From the NCBI GenBank assembly GCA_026075535.2, contig AP026538.1, forward strand, positions 7,564,001-7,628,000: 64,000 nucleotides of DNA. The letters are read 5' to 3'. Both the position numbers and the translations under genes were made by a program. The DNA is from Tricholoma matsutake (Eukaryota; Basidiomycota; Agaricomycetes; Agaricales; Tricholomataceae). The notes below the pieces were generated by a model, which saw only the letters and a list, made by a program, of their open reading frames with translations, was not told where the DNA came from and ran no database searches. Shown in pieces: positions 32,055 to 42,954 of the stretch (position 1 is the first letter of the stretch; every line of letters begins with the position of its first letter).

Positions 32055-33458
32055 GTGAAGAAGGATGTGGCCAGAAATGTCGTTTGCTACAAAGGTCGTC
32101 TTGTCGCTCAAGGTTTCTCCCAAGTTCCTGGTGTTGATTACTTCGACACATTCACTCCTGTTGCGAAACTTGCCTCCATCCACACTGTTCTTGCCATGGC
32201 CACCCATTTGGATCTTGAGCTTCATCAAATTGACATCAAAGGTGCCTATCTGAACAGTGAACTCACCTCGCGCGAACAGATCTACATGAAACAACCTCCT
32301 GGCTATCCAGCTCCCAACTCCACCAGCCAAGTCTGGCACCTTCACAAAACCCTCTATGGCCTCAAACAGTCTGGATGTTGTTGGTATCACAAACTCATTG
32401 GTATCCTCAAAAAGCTTGGATTTTCTCATTGTGACGCTGATCAGGCAGTCTTCTTTCATCATGAGGGACGAAATCTCATTGTAATTCTTGTTCATGTTGA
32501 TGATTGCACAATTGCAGCCTCGACAATCACCCTAGTGTCAAACTTCAAAAAGAACATTGCCCAACATGTCGAAACCACTGACCTTGGCAAACTTCACTGG
32601 CTCCTGGGCATCGAAATTCACCATGACCATGAACATTGCACCATCTGCATCTCCCAGCGTTCCTACATCAACTCCATCATCCATCGATACAACTTCCAAG
32701 ACCTCAAACTGGCATCCACCCCCATGGAAACCCACATTTGTCTTTTGACTGCTCAAGCACCTTCTACCACTGCCGAATTTGCCCAGATGCGTGATATCCC
32801 ATACCACAAAGCCGTTGGTTCGCTTATGTATGCCTTGCTCAGCACTCGCCCAGATATTTCTTTTGCAGTCCAAACCATCTCGCGTTTTTTGATCAAACCC
32901 GGCTGGGCACACTGGGAAGCCGTGAAATGCATCTTCCATTACTTGAAGGGCATGAACGACCTCTGGTTGATGTATGGTGGATCTGAGGGGGAGTTAACAG
33001 GGTTTGCCGATGCTGATGGAAATATGGCTGAGGATCATCATGCCATTTCAGGGTATGCTTTCCTTCTTCATGGCGGCGCCGTTTTGTGGAGTGCTAAATG
33101 TCAAGAAATCATTTCCCTCTTGATGACCAAGAGCGAGTACATCACCACTACCCACACTGCCAAAGAAGCCTTGTGGCTGCGCTCCCTTATCACACAGCTT
33201 TTTGCAACTGACCTCAATGCCACAACCCTCTTCTTGGACAATCAGTCTGCCACTGCACTTACTCAGGACCATCAGTATCATGCTAGGACCAAGCACATCA
33301 ACATTCATTTCCATTTCATCTGTTGGATCATTGAAAAAGGCTCTATTCAGCTCATTTACTGCCCTACCGATGACATGGTAGCTGACACCCTCACTAAAGC
33401 CCTTCCCTCAGCAAAAGTCAAGCACTTCGCGTCACAGCTCAGACTCTCGCAAGCTTGA
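32055..33458 (+). CDS. copia reverse transcriptase and RNase H
   Basis: A 467-residue open frame. The RT blocks are intact: RLVAQGFSQVPGVDYFDTF, HQIDIKGAYLNSEL, IYMKQPPGY, LHKTLYGLKQSGCCWY and LVHVDDCTIAA, whose Asp pair is at 32499-32504. The copia-specific region with YHKAVGSLMYALLSTRPDIS follows. RNase H then shows GFADADGNMAEDHHAISGY, TKSEYI, FLDNQSATALTQD and KHINIHFHF. The frame ends 8 bp before the 3' LTR. It could still fold as an active polymerase, though Gag-Pol upstream is broken. Confidence 0.93.
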   Translation: MKKDVARNVVCYKGRLVAQGFSQVPGVDYFDTFTPVAKLASIHTVLAMATHLDLELHQIDIKGAYLNSELTSREQIYMKQPPGYPAPNSTSQVWHLHKTLYGLKQSGCCWYHKLIGILKKLGFSHCDADQAVFFHHEGRNLIVILVHVDDCTIAASTITLVSNFKKNIAQHVETTDLGKLHWLLGIEIHHDHEHCTICISQRSYINSIIHRYNFQDLKLASTPMETHICLLTAQAPSTTAEFAQMRDIPYHKAVGSLMYALLSTRPDISFAVQTISRFLIKPGWAHWEAVKCIFHYLKGMNDLWLMYGGSEGELTGFADADGNMAEDHHAISGYAFLLHGGAVLWSAKCQEIISLLMTKSEYITTTHTAKEALWLRSLITQLFATDLNATTLFLDNQSATALTQDHQYHARTKHINIHFHFICWIIEKGSIQLIYCPTDDMVADTLTKALPSAKVKHFASQLRLSQA

Positions 33459-33465
33459 AGGGGAG

Positions 33466-33827
33466 TGTTGGATTAGCAAGCTGTGCTCTGTTCTGAGCAC
33501 CATTCTGTGAAATGCTCGTATGTACCCATACTTCCTTATTCGACCCCTTTTTGCCTTTGCTATACACCTAATTACTGTATCTTATGACGCAGTTAGTTGT
33601 AGTTTATAACTTTGTTACTTTTCGTAACCTCACCTCAGCTGTTGTGCTCTCACTCTTGCGTGCAAACACTGAGGTGAATACTTTTACCTTACTTTATTTA
33701 TATTCTTGTACTTACATTTACCTTTAGTCTCGTAACACTATGTTTAAGTAAATATATTTAGCTGTTGTGCTCTTGCTCTCATGCGCAAACACTGAGTCTC
33801 ATAACACTATGTTTAGCTACTCTTACA
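33466..33827 (+). repeat. 3' LTR of copia element
   Basis: Same length and ends as 28699-29060, preceded by the purine tract gaaggggag and followed by the target copy TGAGC. Confidence 0.92.
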
Positions 33828-34503
33828 TGAGCTCCATGATATCATGGATGAATCAGGGTTATTCTATGGGCACATACTTCCTTCTGTTCCAAGTCATACT
33901 CCACTCATCCTCATTCAACCAACAGGATGCCTCCAAATAAAGGATTAGCTGATAAGAGACATTTGGGTGTTAAGGGTAAGAAGGTCAGATTGACATATGC
34001 TTTCACATCAAATGCAGATGGTTCCAAGAAACTGCTGCCAATTGTTATTGGAAAAGCAAAGAAGCCTTGAGCATTTGGAAACAAGATGGGTACACAGCTT
34101 AGCTTTCACTATCATAACAATGTGGAAGCATGGATGACATTGTACCTCTATCAGGAGTGGCTTTAGCAATGGGATCATGAACTGGGCACAAAGAATTCAT
34201 TGTTTCATCCTGCCCCTTCTTGTAGAGAGAACCCACATGGTCTTAGCTAGCAGATAGTGGGTGTCGCCCTAACACAAGCATGCAGAGTGATGGTGAAAAC
34301 CCAATCAAAAATGATGAGAAACAGGTGGAGGCTGCTTTGGATGAGTTGGTATCAACAGGAGTGCTCCAGGTGAGTGATAGAATGGACATCAGCACACTGC
34401 TCAACCCTGCAGATGAGTCTTGGGTGACAGATGAGATGACAGATGAAGAAATTTATCAGGTAGTTGCAAGAAAATACCATCATCAATGGTGGAGACAATG
34501 ACA
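33828..34503 (+). pseudogene. pogo/Tigger-type transposase, right part
   Basis: This continues the frame interrupted by the copia element: ELHDIMDESGFFYGH (first catalytic Asp), PNKGLADKRHLGVKGKKVRL, NADGSKKLLPIVIGKAKKP and WMTLYLYQEWL. The sequence then jumps to a C-terminal tail, ALDELVSTGVLQVSDRMDIS through TDEEIYQVVARK (34310-34480). The expected D-N-x-x-H box and third acidic residue between 34190 and 34280 are missing, so the copy is internally deleted as well as split. Confidence 0.75.
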
Positions 34504-34679
34504 TTGGACAACAATGCCCTGATCAAAGATTTGTTGTGACCTGATTCACCTGACTGAATTTCTAATCATTTCTGCTGACTTTTCTGGCTGCCTCATAGTA
34601 TTGGTCACCTTGTAGTTAGGACACAGCATGGTCACTTAGTTATCACCTAGTTACTTCATTTCTAATTTTGATGAGGCAG

Positions 34680-34990
34680 TTCTAGTTTCACTGCCTCAGA
34701 AAATCTGGTTGCTTCTGGACATTAGTATTTAGCTTAGCCATTTCCATCTTGTCTTCCTCAATTCATAAATTAACAAAGACCAATCCTCCTAACAAGTCTC
34801 ACACTCTCAATAAGCTATCTAACCTAAGCTCTCTACACCCTCGACTCTACCTTCTACCTCCCTCCACTTCCTCCCAGATAATCTCTGGATCCCAAAGCCC
34901 TTTCTGACCCTCATCTTGAAATTAGAACACTTGATGAGGAGAAGGGCACAACTTCTTATAAGTTGAAGCCAAGTCCTTTCTGTTCCTGTG
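34680..34990 (+). repeat. Diverged LTR relic of the second chromovirus family
   Basis: The words ttagcttag, cttgtcttcctcaattc and tgaaattagaacac, and the closing agttgaagccaagtcctttctgtt, occur in the same order as in the LTRs at 36540-36860 and 42960-43275, with many differences. It is an old solo-LTR remnant. Confidence 0.6.
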
Positions 34991-35849
34991 GTGACCTGGG
35001 GCTAGACCCCATGTAATATGTATTATATTTACTTGCTATTGGCCTTCTATTTACATAATCATCTTTTATACTTTCACCACAACTACATGATAATATGTGT
35101 TATTTGTGTTCCCTTGTGTGTGATCTCTAAGAGACCCCCTCTCAACTGACTACAGTTTTTTGAACATGCAAACTCATATAGAGTTTAGTTTCACATTACC
35201 CCATTAGTGATCATCATCACCATGACCCTGAACTTCTCTCATGAAGGGTGAAAATTCCCAACATGATCAGTGACAGAAGCAAATGCATTGCTAGGACCCA
35301 ACTCAAGTTACTTTGCACTTGACTCATTGTTTTTTGCCTACGACTGAATTTTTCCCCCTCCATTGCTGAAGATGGATACCGACCCCAACTGCCATGGCTT
35401 TTACAGCCAAGGCAAAAACCAGGAACAAAGGGGTGAGATGGCTCAATAATAAATTCCATCATCTCATTCAGGGGGACATACCCTTGCACTCTTGGTTTGA
35501 ACCCTGACCCCTCCAAAGAGTTTAGTGGGTATTGCTGAAAGACAGTGGAGTCCCACACTACTGTTAACACATAATGGTGTGCATAAAATAGGGACTACCA
35601 TGAATGGACCTAAAGTCCATGGATATGTGTGGCATCCATGGATCATTCATGGGTATCCATATGAATACTACTATTTTTTATGCTCTAATATACATATGTA
35701 CCATAGTCTATTTAAATGGTTTAGAAAGGTCAATTACCTGTTGGAGTGCCTTGTTGGCACACATGATGTTATTTATTATACTGAGTAAAATTTGTACTTA
35801 AGACTGCTTCTTTTAATCAAGCAATGGTTTTACACCAATAAATATTAGT
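34991..35849. other. Non-coding, no element recognised
   Basis: Small open frames are present but show no domain. Around 35590-35660 overlapping imperfect palindromes are built on TCCATGGA and ATGAATGG. Confidence 0.4.
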
Positions 35850-36249
35850 AGTGGTCAAACATGCCAATTCAACAACAATTCAAGTCAGCGATTCAGTGGG
35901 TGATTCAAAAATGCCAAAAACATGAATCATACACTTGAACCATCAAAACATGAATCATGTCTAGAGGTGGTTCAACTGTTTGAATTGTGATTCACTCTCT
36001 GATGATTCAATAACATCCTTTTGAGTTCAAAATAGTTTAATTAGATAAGCCAGTTTTTTACAATTTGATTAACAAGTTGTTCTGGAAAGTGCTCAATGAA
36101 AACTACTGAAAAGAAGCCTCCTGGCCAGGCTCAAAGCCCTCCATCAAAGGCAAAGCTGCAAAAGATGCTGCTTCAGACTCCAAGACAAAATTGATGCCTG
36201 AGCTTGAAGATATGATGGCATTTTTGTTGTTCATCCTTGTGTTGCAACA
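35850..36249. repeat. Left half of an older inverted-repeat element
   Basis: Contains repeated GATTCA words. The string agcgattcagtgggtgattca (35886-35906) occurs inverted, with two changes, on the far side of the chromovirus at about 43496-43517, and tagtggtcaaaca resembles the inverse of tgtttgactgcta near 43620. I infer a hAT-like non-autonomous element split by the chromovirus insertion. Its other half is at 43372-43650. Confidence 0.4.
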
Positions 36250-36955
36250 TGTCAAGAACCGTTCCTTGCCTGATCGGAACCCACATTCTGTCCAACTCTT
36301 TCCCACATGTCTAACCTGACATTTGTCTACTCCTTCCGATTTCGTTCCCGGCCACCTTGCACTGCCCACACTGCTGTGCACCAGGCCGCCTTGTACAGCA
36401 TCCACGGCTGCCTTCCCAAGGCTGCCATCTCTATTGCAAATTCAACTACGGATTCCTGTGCGGCTCCCGCTAGATAATTTATCTATGCAGTCGAGACACT
36501 GCTGCAATCTTCGTTCCTGTTCTGCATTATTCTGGACTACAGTATTTAAGCTTAGTTAGTTTTGCCTTGTATTCCTCAGTTCGTATATTGACATAGACTT
36601 GACTTTATCCTGCCAATCTAAACCTCCTTCTACTCCAACCTCAGTTCTCTAAGAGTCTGAACTCCATTCAACTCGACCTCTAGTCTCCCTCTGAAGTTCT
36701 AACCTCACCTGAACTTAACCTAAGTCCCTCCATACTCCTCCCTGCATTTACCCACACTTTCCCACTCCTACCCCTAAACTTTCAACTTGAAATTAGGACA
36801 CCAGACAAGGTGAAGGGTGCAGCTTCTTACAAGCTGAAGCCAAGTCCTTTCTGTTTCCCCTCCTGCAGAATCCACATCAACCCAACAACTCCCGCTATTA
36901 TCACCCACGGTGTCCAATCAGATTCCAACGAGCCCTCACAGATCAGTTCTTAACA
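36250..36955 (+). repeat. 5' LTR of second chromovirus
   Basis: 706 bp with inverted ends (TGTCAAGAAC / GTTCTTAACA). Bases from about 36531 to the end match 42955-43371 closely. The first 280 bp have no counterpart at the 3' end. Confidence 0.8.
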
Positions 36956-37187
36956 GTATATATGAACTCACACTTCACTCATCTCTTCTCCTCCTATGAC
37001 CCCAACCGAAACTCGCCAGCGCACAACCAGAAACTCTCAGCACGCCGGCACCATTCCAGGGATCTCTGCAATTCAGTGATCCACACTTCCTAGCCCACAA
37101 CCCGCCACAACATTCAGAGTATCTTCCAGACCTTCCAACATTTTCCGACAAATCGGCTCCGGAGCCCCATCAATCAGTGCAAACCTC

Positions 37188-38395
37188 ATGTCTACTCAAG
37201 CCCAACAACCTCCTGTGAATCTGGAAGAACCCCAACCCACAACTCCCCTTGAGTATGTAGGGGGCATCAACCAGCCTGAACCCTATGGGTTGGAAGATCA
37301 TGGTCTAGAGGATGGACCTCCCGGTGGACCTGATGACCCTAGTGGACCTGATGACCCTAGTGGTCCTGATGGCCCTGGGGGCAACCCCGATCCCAATGAT
37401 CCTGATGATCAACCTCCTGCAGGGGGAAACCCTGATCCAGGGGATAGGTTCATAGATGTTCTTTACAACCTCTCAGAGAGTATCCGCACCCTCTGACAAA
37501 ACAATGCACCCAAGACCAAAAAAATCAAAGTTTGCGACCCTGACACCTTCGATGGCTCCAACCCAAAGAAACTTAGAGACTTCCTAGTCTTGTGTAATCT
37601 TCATTTCTGTGACCGTCCACATGTATTTTCTTCTGATGAGAAAAAGATCATATTTATCCTTTCTTATCTCAAGGGATCAGCTCTCAGTTGGTTTGAACCC
37701 GGTCTTAATGACCCGACTGATTCCACACACTGGATGTGGGATTATGAAGCTTTCCTCGCCAAGCTAGAGAGCAACTTCAGCCTGCACGACCCAGTTGGGG
37801 ATGCAGAAAAAGCCCTTTCTGACTTAGCAATGAAAAAAGGTGGTCGCATCACAAAGTATAACGTTGACTTCTGTGAGTTAGCTTCTAGGGTCAACTGGAA
37901 TGAGGCAGCCCTCCATGACCGCTATTTCCATGGTCTTCCGCTCCAACTTCACATAGAAGTCCTTTGGGGTGGTAAACCTGACACCCTTGCAGAACTGCGC
38001 TTGAAAGCACAGGACTGCGACAATATCTACTGGATGCAGGAGGATGAAACCCGATTCGAAACTAAGAATTCCGGAAACTCTTCTACCCCTGTCAAGAAGG
38101 ACACCCCCAAAAGTTCCTCCCAGTCTACCAATCAATCCTCTTCGAACTCCACTTGGAGTAACTCCTCCAACCAGCAGTCTTCTGCAACAAAGAACACTTC
38201 CAAGTCGTCCATCTCTGATAAATTGGGGAAGAATGGCAAACTTACTATGGAAGAACGAGAACGTCACATGAGGGAAAGACTTTGTCTCTACTGTGGTGAA
38301 GAAGGGCATGTAGCAGGAAACTGCCCAAAATCTAAAGCCGCAAAAGCCCATGCATCTGCTGTGATTCCCGAATCTGCGGACTCGGAAAAATAGTC
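37188..38395 (+). pseudogene. Second chromovirus Gag
   Basis: The N-terminal part (37188-37496) ends in tandem GGPDDPSGPDDPSGPDGPGG-like repeats. A TGA (37494-37496) stands for arginine, then the capsid follows: CDPDTFDGSNPKKLRDFLV, LSYLKGSALSWFEPGLND and YNVDFCELASRVNWNEAALH. The 267-residue frame 37590-38393 ends in a Ser/Asn-rich linker and a knuckle CLYCGEEGHVAGNC. Gag coats the RNA genome. Confidence 0.9.
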
Positions 38396-38469
38396 CACAA
38401 CCCTCAGGATACAGCCATTGGGGCTGGGGGTTGCATTGACCTTACCCATTTGGCTGCCTACGTTCGTTT

Positions 38470-38870
38470 CAACGTGTCCACTCTTTCCGACCCTGACTCC
38501 CTAATCACTCTCTTAACTATTCCTGACCATTCCACCCCTGTCTGAACCCTTATTGATTCTGGTTCCTCCCATTGCTTCCTCGAATCCTCCTTCGTGTTGA
38601 ATAACCAACTCAGCACAACATCCATTAACCTGATTGGATTACGACTCTTTGATGGATCTTGCAACTCCACCATAACTCAAGTTGTCCAACTTCTGGTCAC
38701 CTTCCCTACCGGTGAAATGTTCAATCTGTCATTTTATGTAACCTCACTAGACTCTTCCTGTTCCGCAGTACTTGGTCATAACTGGCTGAAGCAATACAAT
38801 CCGTTGATTGACTAGTCTTCAAGCCAAATCACTTTCTGCTCTGCTGATCATAGAGGTTCAGCACCCCAGA
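38470..38870 (+). pseudogene. Second chromovirus protease
   Basis: The retropepsin active site is LIDSGSSHCFLESSF, near 38551-38595. The frame continues through TTSINLIGLRLFDGSCNST to SCSAVLGHNWLKQYNPLID at 38813. A TGA before the active site (about 38541) replaces arginine, and a TAG at 38813-38815 replaces the usual tryptophan of IDW. Confidence 0.85.
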
Positions 38871-40078
38871 TGTCACCTTTGTCCCCGAACCTTCCAGTAG
38901 AAATCCTTGAATCCTCCGCACATTCCGAACCCCCCATTCCTCCTAAGTTTACACCTCCTGACATCTCTTTCATCAACGCTGCCACTTATGCGCATGCTAG
39001 CAAACTCCCTGGGGCAATAGCCTTCCAGATGACCTTCGCTCCAGAAGGATTATCTGCCTGCTCTACCCAATCTTCACCCCTGCCAGATTTGTCCGACATT
39101 CCCGCCGAGTATCATGAATTTTCTGATGTCTTTAATAAGACTAAGGCAGACACCCTTCCTCCACATCATCCTTATGACCTCAAGATAGAGACGGAGGATA
39201 ATGCTCCCCCTCCTCCGGGTCGCATGTACTCCCTCTCTCCCTCTGAATTAGAAGCCTTATGAGTCTTCATTGACAAAAATGTCCACTCAGGTTTCATTTG
39301 CCCTTCTAAGTCTCCACATGGTGCTCCAATTCTCTTCATTAAGAAGAAGGATGGTAGCCTATGACTTTGTGTCAACTACCAAGGACTCAACCATCTTACA
39401 AAGAAAGACCACTATCCCCTTCCTCTCATTTCCAACCTCCTCGACTCTCCCCAAAAAGCCTGCTTGTTCACTAAGATAGACTTGCGGCATGCTTACCACC
39501 TAGTCTGCATTGCGGATGGTGACGAATGGAAAACTACGGTCTGCACCCACTACAGATCCTTCGAGTGGTTGGTGGTTCCCTTTGGACTCACTAATGCACC
39601 CGCAGCCTTCCAGCAGTTTATGAATGACATCTTCAGCGACATGCTGGATGTTTGTGTCATCATGTACCTCAACGACATCCTGATCTATTCAGATGACAAG
39701 TCCCAGCATGGGGCTCACGTTAAAGAAGTCCTCTGCCATCTCCGGAGAAATGGACTTTACGCCTCTCCACAGAAATGTGAGTTCCACAAAGACACCATTG
39801 AATATTTAGGTTTCATCCTTTCACTGGATGGGCTGCGGATGTCTGAGGATAAAGTCAAAACCATGCTCGACTGGCCTGAGCCTAGGAAAGTTAAGGACAT
39901 CCAATCCTTCTTAGGCTTTTGCAATTTTTACTGCTGTTTCATTAACGGCTATTCAGACATTGTCATCCCACTTACCCACTTGACGCAGAAATCTGCACCT
40001 TGGGACTTCAACAAGAAGTGCCATGATGCCTTTGAAAGGCTCAAACAAGAATTCACTCATGCACCCGTCTTAACCTAA
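38870..40078 (+). pseudogene. Second chromovirus reverse transcriptase (YLDD to YLND)
   Basis: The segment begins with PAEYHEFSDVFNKTKADTLP and RMYSLSPSELEAL. The RT body follows: [40 protein letters not shown] and FGLTNAPAAFQQFMNDIFSD. The active-site box reads MYLNDILIYS with asparagine for the first aspartate (codon 39671-39673), which should abolish polymerisation. TGA at 39260 and 39362 and TAA at 40076 interrupt it; all three fit C-to-T changes. Confidence 0.92.
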
Positions 40079-40096
40079 TGGGTACCCAACTCACAG

Positions 40097-40630
40097 ATGG
40101 TACTCAAAACCGATGCTTCCGACTATGCCCTAGCAGCTATCCTTTCGGTTTACACTGTGGATGGAGAAATCCATCCGGTTGCTTTCCATTCCCACTCCTT
40201 TAATCCCACTGAACTAAATTACAACACCCATGACAAGGAACTATTGGCCATCTTTGAAGCCTTCAAACACTGGCGACAGTATTTCGAGGGTTCCGCAAAC
40301 CCAGTTGATGTGGTCACCGACCACAAAAATCTTGAGTACTTCAGCACTACTAAGTTGCTCACTCGCTGCCAGGCCCGTTGGTCTGAATACCTTTCCCAGT
40401 TCAATCTCATCATCCGCTTCTGCCCTGGAAAATTAGGGGCCAAGCCAGACGTGCTCACTAGATGTTGGGACGTCTACTGCAAAGGGGGAAATAGTGACTT
40501 TGCCTCTGTAAACCTGACCAACTTCTGACCTGTATTCGCACAGGAACAACTCACCTCCTCCCTCCATGCCACCTATTTTGCCACACCTATCCTTTGACAA
40601 GCAGTAATCATGGATGTTGAGAAACTCCAC
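40097..40630 (+). pseudogene. Second chromovirus RNase H
   Basis: KTDASDYALAAIL, HPVAFHSHSFNPTELNY, DKELLAIFEAFKHWRQYFEG, VVTDHKNLEYFSTTK and FCPGKLGAKPDVLTRCWD are the standard RNase H blocks of gypsy elements. The frame ends with TGA at 40526, again where arginine is usual. Confidence 0.9.
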
Positions 40631-41800
40631 AACGACATCTGCACCTCTCTTCCCCTTGACCCTCTATCTTCCATTCATCTCCTGACACCTGTTGACCCCA
40701 ACTGGACCATAGACGAGGCAGGTCTTCTCTGCCACTTCAACCCAATTTATGTTCCAGATGTCGCGGATCTCCGCCTCAAGGTCCTCCAATACAAACATGA
40801 TTATATTCTCTCTGGCCACTTCGGACAAAACAAAACCCAGCAGCTTGTCCGCTGGGAATATGTTTGGCCAAACCTCTGCACCTTCGTCCAGGAATTCTGC
40901 AAATCCTGTATGACTTGCAAGCGATCCAAATCGCCTTGACACAAGCCCTATGGGTTCCTAAAGCAACTTCCAGTTCCAGAATGACCTTGGAATTATATCT
41001 CCATGGACTTCATTGAACAACTACCTGACTCCGATGGCCACACCGCTATCCTGGTCATCGTTGACTGCCTCACCAAACAAGGCATCTTCATCCCAACGGT
41101 CAATGAAATCACAGCCCAAGAACTAGCCAACCTGTTCGTCCTCCACATCTTCTCCAAGCATGGTGTCCCATCACATGTCACTTGCGACTGGGGATCTGAG
41201 TTTGTCTCTCATTTCTTCTGCTCTCTCAGAAAAGTGCTTGACATGTGGATCCACTTCACTTCCAGTTATCACCCGCAAGGTGATGGTCAGACAGAATGAC
41301 TTAACCAGACCTTGGAACAGTACCTCTGGATCTTCTGTAACTATCAGCAAGACAACTGGTCTCACCTCCTTCCCTTAGGCAAATTTGCCTACAACAATGC
41401 GCCTGCTGCCTCTACAGGTGTATCCCCTTTCTTTGCCAACAAAGGCTATCACCCAAACATTTCCATATTTCCAGAACACGACTTAGCCTCACAATGCGCC
41501 TGAGAGTTCATCATCAATTTAGATGACCTTCACCAGGAACTTCAGAAACAACTTGCAGCTGCTCAAGAACGTTATCAAGGTCCTGCAGACAAACATCGGG
41601 CACCCGCACCCGACTTCAACATTGGTGATTTCACTTATGTCACTGCGGAAAATATTTGCACCACCCATCCCTCCAAGAAACTCTCCAAAAAGAACCATGG
41701 TCCTTTTGAAATCATTGCCTGCCTGGGCACTCACTCAGTCACCCTGCGGCTCCCGGACCACATGCGGGCCATCCACCCTGTCTTCCATGTCTCTCAACTA
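40610..41800 (+). pseudogene. Second chromovirus integrase
   Basis: The zinc-binding part is HDYILSGHFGQNKTQQLV plus CKSCMTCKRSKSP. The core has Asp in SMDFIEQLPDSDGHTAILVI, Asp in CDWGSEFVSHFF and Glu in GDGQTE. All three are retained, but TGA codons at 40937, 40982, 41297 and 41501 interrupt the frame, each at an arginine position of the family. The C-terminal DNA-binding part (KLSKKNHGPFEIIACLGTHS) precedes the chromodomain. Confidence 0.9.
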
Positions 41801-42079
41801 GAGAAACACGCCCTGAACACCATTCCAAATTGGACACAACCTCCACCTCCTCCCATCACTATCAATGACAAGCTTGAGTATGAGATCGCCAAAGTCCTCA
41901 ACTCCAAGGTTGATAATAGATGTCGATGCAAGATTCTCTACCTTGTCCAATGGGAAGGCTACCAGGGAACCAATGAGGAAACCTCCTGGCTACCTGCTAC
42001 AGAACTTGACCATGCCCAAGAACTCCTTGCAGATTTTCACAACCGCTACCCACAAAAACCCAGTCCATTACCTGCTTAA
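41762..42079 (+). CDS. Chromodomain of second chromovirus
   Basis: HPVFHVSQLEKH is followed by YEIAKVLNSKVDNRCRCKIL, YLVQWEGYQGTNEETSWLP and ELLADFHNRYP, a full chromodomain with an aromatic Tyr, Trp and Tyr set. It ends at a TAA at 42077. It would guide integration to marked chromatin. Confidence 0.88.
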   Translation: MRAIHPVFHVSQLEKHALNTIPNWTQPPPPPITINDKLEYEIAKVLNSKVDNRCRCKILYLVQWEGYQGTNEETSWLPATELDHAQELLADFHNRYPQKPSPLPA

Positions 42080-42159
42080 AAGTCTATTCATGTTACTTAT
42101 TCACTCAGTTTGTACTCAGAAACAAATTTCATTGAAAAAAGATTTTTTTTTGGACCCGA

Positions 42160-42901
42160 CTGGATCCCTACACTACCTCTGCTCCCCCCTCTCTGGCTTC
42201 AGCACCCTCTTCTCCAACTTCACCTTCTTCCCTACCCTCACCCTCTTCCCCATCCTCACCCTCCTCTTCATCCTCACTCTCCTCCATGTTATCCACTTGC
42301 CTTTTCTTGAGGTACCTCTGGAAACCCGCCCAGTCATCTCCGGACTTGCGGATCCCACGTCTTTCCTGCTGGGACTCTTGCACCGCTCACTCCACCTCTT
42401 CGTCACCCTCGTCACTCTCCTCCTCGGCGCTTTCTTCCTCCACCCACTCTGGGTCCAAAGTGTCCCGGATCTCCCCCATTGACTCCTGCACCACAGTAGC
42501 CACCTCAGCAAACCCCTTCCTTATTAGCTTCATCAGCTGCTGCATCACTTCCGGGTTTTCCACACTAATCCCTGTCATTTCTGCTGCAGTTCCCGCCGGT
42601 TTTGCTGCAGGGGCCTCCTGCCCCTCCCACACTACCTCCTCACACTTATGTTTGACGTGCATGCAGTTGTTGCACACGCGTCCCCTCGCACCCATCTTGA
42701 AACAAGCAATCTTCTGATATTTGCATCTATGCCACTTATCAGTAAGAGAAGACTGAGAAAGGAAACAAGTACGCACCTTTTGCAAGGCAATGCGGCCTGC
42801 ACCCACACTGGACTCTCTGACTCCTCCGACCCCACTCGCGCCTTTGACTTGGTGACTTTCTTTTTCTTAGGGGACTTGCGCCCCTCGGCCTCATCCTCCA
42901 A
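42160..42901 (-). CDS. Antisense ORF: cysteine-cluster and acidic protein
   Basis: On the strand opposite to gag-pol, between chromodomain and LTR, lies a frame starting MEDEAEGRKSPKKKKVTKSK. It holds a cysteine cluster (ALPCKRC, then KYQKIACFKMGARG, VCNNCMHVKHKC) and runs on to a helical stretch (EVMQQLMKLIRKGFAEVATV). It ends in very acidic Glu-rich repeats encoded by ctcctcctcttcatc-like DNA. The spacing C-X6-C-X9-C-X2-C-X6-C recalls cysteine-cluster proteins common near Agaricomycete retroelements. One frame change near 42770-42800 means either a very short intron or a break. Function is unknown. Confidence 0.5.
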
Positions 42902-42954
42902 ACCTGCGGCTGCAGCCGCCCGCTTGCTTCTTCTCTGCTTGTTTTGTGGCCGAA

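Larger units (their letters stand above)
28699..33827 (+). mobile_element. Ty1/copia retrotransposon, nearly intact
   Basis: Two 362-bp LTRs (28699-29060 and 33466-33827) begin TGTTGGATTAGC and end CTCTTACA. The 5 bp TGAGC stand before (28694-28698) and after (33828-33832) the element, and excision rejoins the pogo transposase frame. The 5' LTR is followed by ggttattgggccc, resembling the initiator-Met half-tRNA primer site of copia. A purine tract ends at 33465. Gag, protease, integrase, RT and RNase H follow in copia order. A handful of stops interrupt Gag-Pol. Confidence 0.95.

Noticed and set aside
35460..35520. Pol III B-box (GGTTCAAACC on the minus strand), possible SINE or tRNA
   Set aside because: No A-box at the right distance, no cloverleaf, no tail or target duplication.
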